From Verrucomicrobiota bacterium (lineage in GTDB: Bacteria > Verrucomicrobiota > Verrucomicrobiia > Limisphaerales > UBA9464), in NCBI GenBank assembly GCA_947471985.1, contig CANIZL010000003.1, forward strand, positions 64,747 to 117,758: a stretch of DNA of 53,012 nucleotides, read 5' to 3'. The notes beneath the pieces are model-generated. The model was not told the origin of the DNA. It made no database searches and was given only the letters and a program-made list of their open reading frames with translations. This document shows, piece by piece, positions 18,652-27,520 of the stretch. The position numbers and the translations under genes were made by a program. Numbering within the stretch: the first letter of the stretch is position 1; every line of letters begins with the position of its first letter.

Positions 18652-21600
18652 CTACTCCGGATAATAGCGCGGCCACTCGCTGGCTGACGCCGGGGAATCC
18701 ACTGCAAAACTGGTGACCCGGCGGAAGCGCTCGCCGGGTTTGGGATCCCAGTTGCGCCACGAAGCGGGATCCGTGTCCGCGGGATGGGAGCGCGCGCTTT
18801 CCCCGTTGCCGTTGACCGCGGTCACGTAGTATTCGGCGACCGCGTCCGGAGTTGAACGCGGCGTTTTGCCGGGAATCGCATCGCACGCGCGGAGGGTGCT
18901 TCGTCGATCCACATGGCTCCGTTCGAGGCCATGGTAGAGCCGTTGGAAATCACGCTCGGACTTGAGGCGGCCATAGAGGCGATACTCCGAGGCGCCGAGA
19001 ATCTCACCCCACGTGAGGGTCGCTGCGCCCGCAGCCAATCCCACGCGCAGCCCGTCGGGTGGGGCAGGGGGACGATTGCTGACATAGAGCGGATATTCCG
19101 CGCCGGGCGCGCTCGTGTGTTCGGCATTGAGGGCGCGCGCGCGGACGTGCACTTTTTCTCCATCCGACAGGCCGGTTACGGAAAGCTCCGGTCCGCCGGT
19201 GGCGGCGACTGGGGTCCAAGTGGTGCCGCCGTCCCGGCTCAATTCCAATGGGTAGTGCGTGGCCGAGGCGACCGGCCCGATGATGATCCGGGCGCCGCCG
19301 GCGAAGTTCTCCGTTCGCACAATCCGGGGCGCCAGGGGGACGGGCAACGTATCGGTCAGTTCCCAATGATGCTGACCCGCGTCGAGGGCGAAGACTATAG
19401 CCCCGGATTCCCGCCGCCCACGGCGCACTTCACCGTCGACGTATAAGTTCAGTTTTTCGGTCAGACGCGCGCCACTGAGGCGGATTCGCGAGGCTTTTGG
19501 CGCAAAGTATTCCCCGTACGCCGGGCGTCCTTCGCGGAGCACGCCGCCGATCCCCAGCTCCACATCGTCCGTGGTGAGGTCGAGTCCCCGGGCACTGATG
19601 CGACGGCCGTGGAATAGGGCGAATTCCACCGTGTCGGCGGTGGTGCGGAGCAGCCCCGCGGTGCCTTCGAAACTGAGATCGGCTTCCGTGAATTTTACGG
19701 ATTCCGGATTCCGGAAAACGAGATCATCGATGCCCGGGAGCTTCACGCGACAACCAAAGGGAGTGCCCTCCGCCTGGACATCGGAGCGGTGACTGACGAC
19801 GGCCAGGGAATCACCGAGACCATCGAACCACACGCCGGTGCTGGATGCCGAGGAGATTTCCGTGCGCTGGGTTTCCCGATGTCCGGAAGCGCCGCGGAGC
19901 AGTTGGATATTCGGGAACGGATCGCCCTTGCGGACCGACCACGTGAGCCGGTGCGTGAGCGCCTGGTGCGCGACGCTGTCGTACAGGACAAAGTATTCAC
20001 GACCGGCCAGCAGGATGCTGCGACTGACAAACTCCGGGGAGGCGTAAGCGGTGGGTCCCTCGCGTGGCACGATTTCCGTAAACTGGCCCGTACCCAAGTC
20101 AAAGAGGGGACGCGACAGAACGTTCATGCCGATGGATCGGAACACGCCGTTCTTATAGACGCCGAACGTGGTGCAGAACTCCGTGTCCTGATCGTCGCGA
20201 TCTCCGACGTCCTCCGGTCCGGTATAACTGTACGATTTGCCACCGGCGTAAAAGTAGAGGATGCCCGAACCACCTTCGCCCGAGCGTCCCCAACGATAAT
20301 TGGATCCTTCGTCGATTTGCTGAAGATGGATCGAAAGTTCCTCCGCCGTATCGACGCCCGCGCGGAGCACCATGCCGTAACCGGTGAATTTACGGCTACG
20401 GAGGTGTGGGTTGGTGCCGCGGTTGTCCGGCATCCGGTACATGGCGTTGGGCGGATCCTTGCGGCCCGGGGCTTCCTCGGCATCGGGATCCGTGGGCCGG
20501 GCGGCCCACATCGCGTGCTCCGCCGCGAGCGGGGCATATCGCTGCAGGCACGTGCCGAAATACCACATGGAGCGCGGGGGAAAGCGTTGTTCCGAATGTG
20601 CTCCTTGCGGCGGATGTACCCGGCGGGGACCACCGCCCGGAGGAACGACACCCCATTCCCGGCCATAATCCACTTCGTTGAGATTCTTGAACGCCGCCGG
20701 CGACTCGCCGTTGAAGGGCGCGGACAATGAGTTCACCAACCAATCCGCCATCTCCGCCAGTTGCGGTGAGAGAAAGCGCTCCCGGCCGTCGAATTGGCGC
20801 AACAGGAATTCTGTGCGCAGCGATGGCCCGAGGAAGGCCCACACATAGGTGCCCAGGTTTTCGGTCCAGCGTCCGCCGTGTGCGTGCCACGCCGCCACCG
20901 CCGGGCGCGTGTTGAAGCGGGTATTCAATTCCACACACTTTTCCCACAGATCCGCCCAGTTCGATGCCTGGGGATGTTCGGGAAAGAGGAAGGCCATGGC
21001 CGGTGGTGTGGCTTTGACATCCGCGAGAAAATTGGGATGCCCGCTGAGCAGGTTGACGATGGGCATGAATTCATCGCCTCCCAGCACATGCGCGAGGACC
21101 AGGAACTGGGCCGTCAGCCGGCGACGCTGGCGATCGGTCAAGGCGGCCTGGGTCTGATTGAAGGCCTCCACCCAGCCCGCCACCTGGCGGCTCGGGACCG
21201 GGCTGAAATTCACAATGCTCCGGCCGGGCATCGGACCGTGCCCCGCCATTTGGCGCGTCCCGGTGACGGGCAACGTGCAGGTGAACGGGGAGGTCATGAT
21301 CCGTTTTTCGAGTTCCGCTGGATCGGTGGGATTTCCCCGCCCCAGGATGGGTTCCGGTTGCCGGGCGGTCGCCGGATAGTCGAGGACCCAGTCCTTGACC
21401 CGATTGAGGTCCAGCGTGCCGTAGCGGTTTTGCAATTGGAGGACGTGGGACGTGTAGGTCAGCGGGACGCTATATTTTACGCCCGCGTGCAGCACTCCCT
21501 GAAATTTAGTTTCCAACTGCTGCATCGCCTCGCGATCCCGGGCGTGGTCATAGAAGGCGAGACACGTGGATCGCCGTCCGTGCACGAGGGGCCAACGCCA

Positions 21601-22725
21601 TTGGAACTTTCCGTCCACCAAATGGTAGGTGACCTGCAGGGTCGGGGATTCGACCTCGTACGCATACTCGTGGTCCTGCCAGCCTTCGACATCCGCGATG
21701 AAGATACCCAGAGCATCTCCGGAAAGTTCGTTCCAGAAATTGGCCCAGGTGCCGGTGCGAAAGTTCCCCGGGGCGCGTTCGTAAACGCCCAAAGCGAAGG
21801 GCAGTCGTCCTTCGGGCAGTGGCTGGGGTTTCAGTTTGAAGACTTCATCGATCCGCTCCCAGTTGTAGTCCCCATAGTTGCGGACGATGTCGGAAAGGGG
21901 AAACGGATGGTTCGGAGCCTGGCGGTGGGTGAGGGCCAGATCGGTCCAGTTTGAGGTGAGCATTCCGTGGGTTCCGGGTTTCACTCCCTCCATGTTTTCT
22001 TCCAAACGAACGAAATCAAAGCCGCTGTCCAGTTGAACCCGGGCGATGTAGTGGGATCCGCGCTCGGTTTCGTAATGGAGTTCGTAGACGACGAAGAGTG
22101 GACCTTCGACCGTGCGGCGTGTGGTGAGGCGGATGACTCGATCCTCGGAAAATTTGAGGGTTGAGGAGCCAAACCAGGCGCCCCCACGCGACACCTGCAG
22201 GATTGGCCCGGGCGCCTCGCCGTGGACCTTTTGACTGGCGGGGAGGCGCACCTGTAGGAGTCCGGAATCGAGGATGATCGTGCGTCCCTCCTGACGCACC
22301 CGCACCTGAGAGATGGACGGTGACGGGGAACGCTTGAGCGGGGCGTCGGCGGTCAGGACGAATTCCCGGCGGCCACCGCTGGGCAGGTCGGCGCAGAAAT
22401 TGAGTGTGGCTCGGACTCCGCCGCCGGTTGCGGGTGCGACGTCGGTCCATTGGATGGGAACCGGTTCGTTCGTGTCCGCCCGGCGCAGGATCAAGCGGGC
22501 GCGATCCGTCCCCGGATCCAGTTCGACGGGATAGCTGAGCAGGGTGCGGGGCCATTCGTAGAACGGATGTTCCAGCCGATCTTGCAGCACGAATCGGGTT
22601 TCGTGGCCGGCTCCGGAGCTCGCTGCAGCAATACGGATCGGCTTCTCTTCCCGGGCCAGCAACGACCAGGGGGCAATTAACCCGGGCAACGCGGCGACGG
22701 AACGGCAAAAACTTCGGCGATTCAT
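18652..22725 (-). CDS. Very large exported polysaccharide-lyase-like protein with fibronectin type III domains
   Basis: The product has 1357 residues. The N-terminus MNRRSFCRSVAALPG has a twin-arginine-like RRSFC motif followed by a hydrophobic core and LLAREE, so export by Tat is likely. Residues about 30-400 are beta-rich, with HPFYEWPRTLL, RRADTNEPVPIQW and ARVQLDSGFDFVRLEENM. They resemble the N-terminal barrel of PcRGLX/YetA-type exo-rhamnogalacturonan lyases. Residues about 430-760 are helical, like an alpha/alpha toroid (AHVLGGDEFMP, WHAHGGRWTENLGTYVW). Residues about 780-1080 form a beta-sandwich as in heparinase-type lyases (YGMVLRAGVD, REYFVLYDSV). Two fibronectin III-like repeats (about 1130-1290) close the protein. 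The family call is by remembered text and architecture, not alignment. Eight bases separate its stop from that of the convergent CotH gene. Confidence 0.6.
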   Translation of the reverse strand: MNRRSFCRSVAALPGLIAPWSLLAREEKPIRIAAASSGAGHETRFVLQDRLEHPFYEWPRTLLSYPVELDPGTDRARLILRRADTNEPVPIQWTDVAPATGGGVRATLNFCADLPSGGRREFVLTADAPLKRSPSPSISQVRVRQEGRTIILDSGLLQVRLPASQKVHGEAPGPILQVSRGGAWFGSSTLKFSEDRVIRLTTRRTVEGPLFVVYELHYETERGSHYIARVQLDSGFDFVRLEENMEGVKPGTHGMLTSNWTDLALTHRQAPNHPFPLSDIVRNYGDYNWERIDEVFKLKPQPLPEGRLPFALGVYERAPGNFRTGTWANFWNELSGDALGIFIADVEGWQDHEYAYEVESPTLQVTYHLVDGKFQWRWPLVHGRRSTCLAFYDHARDREAMQQLETKFQGVLHAGVKYSVPLTYTSHVLQLQNRYGTLDLNRVKDWVLDYPATARQPEPILGRGNPTDPAELEKRIMTSPFTCTLPVTGTRQMAGHGPMPGRSIVNFSPVPSRQVAGWVEAFNQTQAALTDRQRRRLTAQFLVLAHVLGGDEFMPIVNLLSGHPNFLADVKATPPAMAFLFPEHPQASNWADLWEKCVELNTRFNTRPAVAAWHAHGGRWTENLGTYVWAFLGPSLRTEFLLRQFDGRERFLSPQLAEMADWLVNSLSAPFNGESPAAFKNLNEVDYGREWGVVPPGGGPRRVHPPQGAHSEQRFPPRSMWYFGTCLQRYAPLAAEHAMWAARPTDPDAEEAPGRKDPPNAMYRMPDNRGTNPHLRSRKFTGYGMVLRAGVDTAEELSIHLQQIDEGSNYRWGRSGEGGSGILYFYAGGKSYSYTGPEDVGDRDDQDTEFCTTFGVYKNGVFRSIGMNVLSRPLFDLGTGQFTEIVPREGPTAYASPEFVSRSILLAGREYFVLYDSVAHQALTHRLTWSVRKGDPFPNIQLLRGASGHRETQRTEISSASSTGVWFDGLGDSLAVVSHRSDVQAEGTPFGCRVKLPGIDDLVFRNPESVKFTEADLSFEGTAGLLRTTADTVEFALFHGRRISARGLDLTTDDVELGIGGVLREGRPAYGEYFAPKASRIRLSGARLTEKLNLYVDGEVRRGRRESGAIVFALDAGQHHWELTDTLPVPLAPRIVRTENFAGGARIIIGPVASATHYPLELSRDGGTTWTPVAATGGPELSVTGLSDGEKVHVRARALNAEHTSAPGAEYPLYVSNRPPAPPDGLRVGLAAGAATLTWGEILGASEYRLYGRLKSERDFQRLYHGLERSHVDRRSTLRACDAIPGKTPRSTPDAVAEYYVTAVNGNGESARSHPADTDPASWRNWDPKPGERFRRVTSFAVDSPASASEWPRYYPE

Positions 22726-22892
22726 GCGGGTAACACGGAATTCGGATCTTGGTCAGACCCAGGGACCGGGTCCACGGGCCAACGGTGAAGCCCTCAAGTA
22801 CGGAAACACCGGCGGGGCCACGCAAAGAGCCCCGTTATCCCGCGTGGGTCAAGGCTGTCCGGACGAGATTGGCATCCATCGGGACCCGATAC

Positions 22893-24182
22893 TCAAAAAG
22901 GCATGAAACCGCAGTTGAACGACCGGTCGATCAACCAGGCCGCGGCCACGGCGGCGATGAGCAACGAGCCTCCAGGCAAGATACCACGTCGATAGAAAGG
23001 CGTCGCCCGCAGGCCATACGCCACCGGTAGAAACACGGCGACACAGGCCAGTTGGCCGGTCTCCACGCCCAGGTTGAAGGCGATCAGCGGCACGGCCAAT
23101 CCGGTGCCGCTCAGGCCCAATTCGCCCAGGGCATTGGCGAAGCCGAAGCCGTGAATGAGTCCGAAGGCGAAGGGAATGGTGGCCGGAGATTCGCGCCAGC
23201 CGAGCCAGACGGAGGGTGGCGCGGTGGGGTGGCGCACCGGGATGTCACCGGGGCGTTGGCCGGGGCGGAGATTGCGGAGCGCTGCATACAGGACACTGGC
23301 GGCGATCGCGCTTTCGATGATCCGTGACGGCGGTCGTGCCATGCCGAAAGCCGCGACCGCCAGGGTCAGGGAATGGGCGGCCGTGAAGGAGGTCACCACT
23401 TGAAGAACGGTGACCACCACCGATCGGAAGGCGAGTGCCGGTTCCCAGCTGGCGCGTCGTCGTGTGACCACCGAAGGCAATAGGAGTGCGGCGAGAAAGA
23501 GCAGGTGATCGTAACCGGTCCAGATATGGTGCACGCCTTCCTTAAAAAACTGCGGGAAAGCCTGGTCCGGCGCCGATTTGGGCGATGGCTGCTCAGGTGA
23601 CCGACAGGCGTCGGGGCCCACCTGGAGGGTCATCCCCGGTTCGGCCGGTGAGAGAATTCCCGTGAAATGGCCGTTGGAGCGGCCCTCCGTGGCGGGGTTC
23701 GCCCAGTCCGCCTGGACCAAGGCGCGATGTTGCGGATCCAACTCGAAAAGACAGCGATAGATCAAGGTCAGCTGCCGCAGCTCCTTCGTGGAGGTCGAGT
23801 TCAAGGTGAAAGAGGCACAGACGACTTCTTCATGTTGAACCAAGCGCAAAGGCTCAGGGACCCACGTCATCCGTTCGTCCGAATTCGTCAACGTCAGCCG
23901 TTGGGTGACGTACTGCATCAGGTCGAACTCGCGACGACGCAGTTCACCCCAGGTCAAATTGCCGTCGTCGTTGGCATCCAATCCCAACACGGAGTCGAGA
24001 TCCTTCAGGGCAAGATCGAGCCGGAGATTGACGTGATGATCGGCCGCGGTGAGCTGGATCCACGAGTCACTTGGACGATGCGCCCATAAGGCGGGAAATG
24101 CCGACAGCCCGAGGCACAGCCAAATCCAGTGCACAGCGCGGATCAGGCCGGAGTGTTCGCGGGAAATCGGGAGCGAGATCAC
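22893..24182 (-). CDS. HupE/UreJ-like membrane protein with N-terminal EF-hand-bearing domain
   Basis: I place the start at the GTG at 24182, which overlaps the upstream TPR stop as GTGA; the frame could also open at 24287. A signal or first helix (IRAVHWIWLCLGLSAFPALWA) precedes a periplasmic domain. That domain contains an intact EF-hand loop, D69-A-N-D-D-G-N-L-T-W-G-E80. About seven membrane helices follow residue 235, starting after HHIWTGYDHLLFLAALLLP, with SFTAAHSLTLAVAA and PFAFGLIHGFGFANALGELG. These are hallmarks of the HupE/UreJ family, whose members are proposed nickel or cobalt transporters. The product of 429 residues is longer than minimal HupE because of the extra N-terminal domain, as in the HupE_UreJ_2 group. 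It is coupled to the TPR and DUF4331 genes. Confidence 0.83.
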   Translation of the reverse strand: MISLPISREHSGLIRAVHWIWLCLGLSAFPALWAHRPSDSWIQLTAADHHVNLRLDLALKDLDSVLGLDANDDGNLTWGELRRREFDLMQYVTQRLTLTNSDERMTWVPEPLRLVQHEEVVCASFTLNSTSTKELRQLTLIYRCLFELDPQHRALVQADWANPATEGRSNGHFTGILSPAEPGMTLQVGPDACRSPEQPSPKSAPDQAFPQFFKEGVHHIWTGYDHLLFLAALLLPSVVTRRRASWEPALAFRSVVVTVLQVVTSFTAAHSLTLAVAAFGMARPPSRIIESAIAASVLYAALRNLRPGQRPGDIPVRHPTAPPSVWLGWRESPATIPFAFGLIHGFGFANALGELGLSGTGLAVPLIAFNLGVETGQLACVAVFLPVAYGLRATPFYRRGILPGGSLLIAAVAAAWLIDRSFNCGFMPF

Positions 24183-25345
24183 GGGTGCGAAGTGAGGCGT
24201 TGCAGCACGGCGTCTTCGAGCCGATTCGTGCGGACCCACAATTGGGCGACTGCCAGGGTTTCCTGGTCGTGGGCCGCCTGGCCGCATTCCTGAAGGAGGC
24301 GGAGATCCGCCGGCTCCCGTTGTTGTTCCCAGTTTTCCCGTGCCAGTTGGCAGGCCCGCATCGGCGCTCCCCGCAAATGGAGTTGGAAACGGGCTTCTTC
24401 CCGGGCGTGATGGACTCCGTGGCGTCGGGCCGCGGCAAACCCTGCCGCCAATCGGGCGATCTCCGGGGCGATCGAAGCCAGGCCACCCGGTGAAGTTGCG
24501 GCTTTCGCCTCCGCGAAACGCAGGAGCAGGGCGTCCTTATCGGTCTCGCTCGCGAGCAGCGACAGAACCTCGGTCTCCCGGTGTTGGTTCAGGAGAAAAT
24601 CGGCCCAAATGCTGAGGCCAAAGGGATCCCGGGGCGCCAGCGCCAGTGCGGCCAGGTAATGACGTTCGGCGTCGGACGGCCGATCGAGTCGTTCGGCCAG
24701 ATCGCCCGCCACCGCATGGCTCCAGGCGAGGGTTGCCGGTGGTGCCGACGGAGACGACGTCAGGCTGACTTCGAGAAGCTTCAGGGAGCGTTCCGCTTCA
24801 CCGGTCACTCCCCCAACGGCGGCGGTCGCCGTGAGCGCCGTTAGGAGATCGGTCAACCGAACCAGCGTACCACAGGCCCGACGAGCACCCACGTAGTCCC
24901 CGCGGAGCGTTAGAATCGTGGCTTGCGTGAGCCAAGCCCCGGCCGCCCGGGGATCCCGGGCGAGCACTTCGTTCAGGGTCTTCAGTGCGTCGTCAAATTG
25001 ATGACGGCTTTGCTCGATGGTCGCCCGCAGGATCAGAACATCCGTTGGGGCGGCGGCATTCCGCCACCAAGGTCCGAGCACAGCTTCCGCTTGTCCCAGA
25101 TAGCGGGGATCCGATTCGCGGCGGGCCTGCTCCATCAGCAATTGGGCCAGCCGCCGGGCAGGGGCGAGTTCCCCGGGATGTTCTTTCAACTCACTTCGCA
25201 ATGCTTTTGCTTCGCGATCGATCGATCGCGTCCCGCCGCGGTGCAATTCGACGAGCACCTGGGCATCGTCGTTGGGTCGATACGCGGTCGCGGCGTGGGC
25301 GTGGGCGTGGAGCACCATCAACAAACATCCAAAATAGACGGACAT
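24179..25345 (-). CDS. Exported TPR-repeat protein of the DUF4331/HupE cluster
   Basis: The product has 388 residues. A short signal peptide ends near HAHAHAATA. The rest is helical with TPR-like pairs, for example AWLTQATILTLRGDYVGARRA, the AERHYLAALALAPRDPFG repeat and FDDALKTLNEVLARDPRAAG. It ends four bases into the HupE/UreJ-like gene and lies 193 nt downstream of the DUF4331 gene in the same direction, with a strong hairpin in the gap. It probably acts as a periplasmic scaffold for the neighbouring proteins; there is no enzymatic motif. Genes of this kind recur beside DUF4331 and HupE genes as far as I recall. The function is unknown. Confidence 0.78.
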   Translation of the reverse strand: MSVYFGCLLMVLHAHAHAATAYRPNDDAQVLVELHRGGTRSIDREAKALRSELKEHPGELAPARRLAQLLMEQARRESDPRYLGQAEAVLGPWWRNAAAPTDVLILRATIEQSRHQFDDALKTLNEVLARDPRAAGAWLTQATILTLRGDYVGARRACGTLVRLTDLLTALTATAAVGGVTGEAERSLKLLEVSLTSSPSAPPATLAWSHAVAGDLAERLDRPSDAERHYLAALALAPRDPFGLSIWADFLLNQHRETEVLSLLASETDKDALLLRFAEAKAATSPGGLASIAPEIARLAAGFAAARRHGVHHAREEARFQLHLRGAPMRACQLARENWEQQREPADLRLLQECGQAAHDQETLAVAQLWVRTNRLEDAVLQRLTSHP

Positions 25346-25375
25346 AAATGCCCCATTTCGCGGGCGGCTCCGAGG

Positions 25376-25454
25376 AAAAAGTTGCCGGCGGGTTCCAGTT
25401 CACACATCGGGTTAAATATCCCCGGAACCCGCCGGTTCCTCCCCAAACGGGGAG
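25376..25454 (-). terminator. Long hairpin pair between DUF4331 and TPR genes, terminator or attenuator
   Basis: CCGGCGGGTTCC (25385-25396) and GGAACCCGCCGG (25424-25435) form a perfect 12-bp stem with a 27-nt loop that can itself pair GGG with CCC. On the minus strand the stem is followed by CAAC and five T residues. A second hairpin, CTCCCC-AAAC-GGGGAG (25439-25454), lies just before it in the direction of transcription. The pair could end most DUF4331 transcripts and lower expression of the TPR and HupE genes. Confidence 0.65.
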
Positions 25455-25538
25455 AAATTAAGGCGTCCGTTGCCGTGGCTGACTCCGCGACGAATCATCA
25501 TCGGGGCTCAACCACGGCTCGGCATGGAAGGCGGCCGA

Positions 25539-27179
25539 TCAGTCGATATGGGCCTTGATGGAAGTGTCCGTCGTCTCCACGGCTCCAAAGTGGACGGGTC
25601 CATCGGATTTCAATTTAAGGAAGCCGGTGCTTCCTTCCGGCTTGGGCACGGTGAGGGTGCGCGTGGCGGGATCATATTTGCCGGTGACCGGCTGGTATTT
25701 TCCGTTGACGGTCGGGCTGACCTTCGGGGTGATGGTCAGCGTGGGATCGTTCGGGGCGCCCTTGAGCGGAGTGTTCAGATACGGGAAATGATCCAGAAAT
25801 CCGCGGGCATCCACATAGGCCCCGTCGGTCAACGGCGCATCGCCCACGGGGGCCACATCCGGAGTGAGCAATTTGCCCATCGCCACGCGCAGTTCGATGT
25901 CCACCACGTCGTCGCCCGGCCGACGACCGTTCGGGAAGCCGGCCAGATCCGCCTTGGCGGCGCTCAGGACGCCTTTCTCGATGCCCGCGATCACGCCCAG
26001 GTTGTTCTGCTGGTCTCGGGGTGTGGCGGGTACGGCGGTATTCAGCCGCAGCATTTCGCCGGCGCCGCCGTTCTTGTTCAGTCCGTCGACACCGGTGACA
26101 AAGGCCGCGACCAGATCCACCCGCGGAAACACCGTGGGTGCCGGCACATTGAACAGCGCTTGCAGGATCAGCGGCAGGGTCGGGTGGGTGACATAGTTGG
26201 CGAAGTTGGCGAGATCATCCTTGGGCTCCGAAGCGTTGAACGCGTCCTTGTCCTTCAATCCGATGACCAGCTCGTTGACCAAGGGTGAGGCCAGCCGTGA
26301 CACCTGGGTGTATTGGTTGCCCTCGACTTTGCTGGCGGTGGTCCAGGCGCCGATGATGGGGCCGTTGCCGCCGGCGAGCAGAAAATCCTTGGGCACCTCC
26401 AGGATGAACGAGGTGACGTTGGCATCTGCCAGCAAATCCTTGCTCCCATTGATCGGTCCCAACGGATTTAAATTCAGCAGATCAAATACTTCGCCGAGAT
26501 TGACCACGAAGGGATCCTTGCGTTGGCCGACGAATACCCGGCCTTTTTGTTCCGTGCCCGGCAGGGCAATATTGTAGATATAGCTGTTGGCGTAGGAGTC
26601 GTAATCGGGGAAGGTCTTGGTCCCGACGTAATCCTGCGGTTTGGTGAAGCCCAGTTTGCCGGTAACGGAATTGGTAACGGGAATTTGAGTCCCGGTCCGG
26701 CGCCCACCCTTGATGAGGGTGAGCGTATAAGTTTGATCCACGTTCAAGGCGGAGGTGTCGCTGGCGGTGATGGGATTGCCCACGGTGGCGAGCAGGGGAA
26801 TGGCGTTGGTGCGCTGGTTTCCGGGCGGGCCAACCACGACGGAGAGATCACGGGGCGTATTATGAATCCGGAATTGGAAGGTCAGGTCCTCGACGGCGTC
26901 GCCGGTGTTGTCGACGTGGATTTCGTAGACCGCGTTGGAATCCAGTTGGAAATAGTTCGGACCGCCATACGGGCTCTGGAGTGGGAGGTAATTGGCCACC
27001 ACGGTGACGAAGTTGGAGCGGCCGGCTTCGTAGCTGCCAAAGAGGTAGAAATCCGTGGCATCGAGTTTCGGGGTGGACGTTATCAGCGGGGCCTCACGAT
27101 GGCTGGAGGCCAGCAGCTGGGTGGAGAAGAGGGCCGTCCCTAATAGCGGGCCCCACGGGAGTAATGATGGTAGTTTCAT
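25539..27179 (-). CDS. Secreted DUF4331 domain protein
   Basis: The start is the ATG at 27179 (MKLPSLLPWGPLLGTALF); the longer frame to 27245 adds residues without signal-peptide character. A signal peptide ends near LLASS. The mature start SSHREAPLI and the following DATDFYLFGSYE are the signature opening of DUF4331. Later blocks agree: NYFQLDSNAVYEIHVDN, FRIHNTPRDLSVVVGP and a second half with RPGDDVVDIELRV and FPYLNTPLKG. The product has 546 residues, a normal family length. The biochemical role of DUF4331 is unknown. It is divergent from an ECF sigma factor gene, and that sigma factor may control it. Confidence 0.87.
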   Translation of the reverse strand: MKLPSLLPWGPLLGTALFSTQLLASSHREAPLITSTPKLDATDFYLFGSYEAGRSNFVTVVANYLPLQSPYGGPNYFQLDSNAVYEIHVDNTGDAVEDLTFQFRIHNTPRDLSVVVGPPGNQRTNAIPLLATVGNPITASDTSALNVDQTYTLTLIKGGRRTGTQIPVTNSVTGKLGFTKPQDYVGTKTFPDYDSYANSYIYNIALPGTEQKGRVFVGQRKDPFVVNLGEVFDLLNLNPLGPINGSKDLLADANVTSFILEVPKDFLLAGGNGPIIGAWTTASKVEGNQYTQVSRLASPLVNELVIGLKDKDAFNASEPKDDLANFANYVTHPTLPLILQALFNVPAPTVFPRVDLVAAFVTGVDGLNKNGGAGEMLRLNTAVPATPRDQQNNLGVIAGIEKGVLSAAKADLAGFPNGRRPGDDVVDIELRVAMGKLLTPDVAPVGDAPLTDGAYVDARGFLDHFPYLNTPLKGAPNDPTLTITPKVSPTVNGKYQPVTGKYDPATRTLTVPKPEGSTGFLKLKSDGPVHFGAVETTDTSIKAHID

Positions 27180-27520
27180 GTTCAATTTGAATGGATGCTC
27201 AGGTCGTGCACCATCAGAACGATCGCTGGGGAAGGACGGATGCATGGTATCTGGGATGGGGAACTAGTCGGGGGCCGAAATGGGGTGACGCTTCGTGCGT
27301 TCGAGACCGACGGTCCGTTGGCTGGACTGGGGAGGGGACGAGGGATGAGGGGGGAGTTCCTGGTTCCTGGTTGTTGGTTGTTGGTTGTTGGTTGTTGGTT
27401 GTTGGCACCATGCTTCCTTCATGGAAAGACGTCGAAGTCGGACGAAGGGGGATTTTTTGCATCTTTGATGCATCCGGACGGGCGATTGGTTCGTTTTACC
27501 AGGTGTACGACGCTCAATTT
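27180..27520. promoter_or_regulatory. Divergent control region between DUF4331 and ECF sigma genes
   Basis: This 341-bp stretch separates the DUF4331 start from the sigma factor start. It contains a heptamer microsatellite (27369-27405) and the perfect inverted repeat TGCATC-TTT-GATGCA (27458-27472), which directly follows a run of six T residues. The inverted repeat lies 49 bp before the chosen sigma start and is a candidate operator. Frames running through the region translate the microsatellite into repeated VVGCWLL and are not trusted as coding. Confidence 0.5.
27369..27405 (+). repeat. Heptanucleotide microsatellite (GGTTGTT)5
   Basis: Five perfect copies of GGTTGTT run from 27369 to 27403 and end in GG. 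They are preceded by a GGTTCCT variant at 27362-27368 and a partial one before it. The repeat lies about 115 bp upstream of the chosen sigma factor start. A unit of seven is not a multiple of three, so copy-number change would shift frame if it were translated, or alter spacing if it lies in a promoter. Confidence 0.9.

Noticed and set aside
27191-27520. N-terminal extension of the sigma factor through the heptamer repeat
   Set aside because: The extension translates the microsatellite into VVGCWLL repeats and has no sigma-factor character; a later start is more likely.
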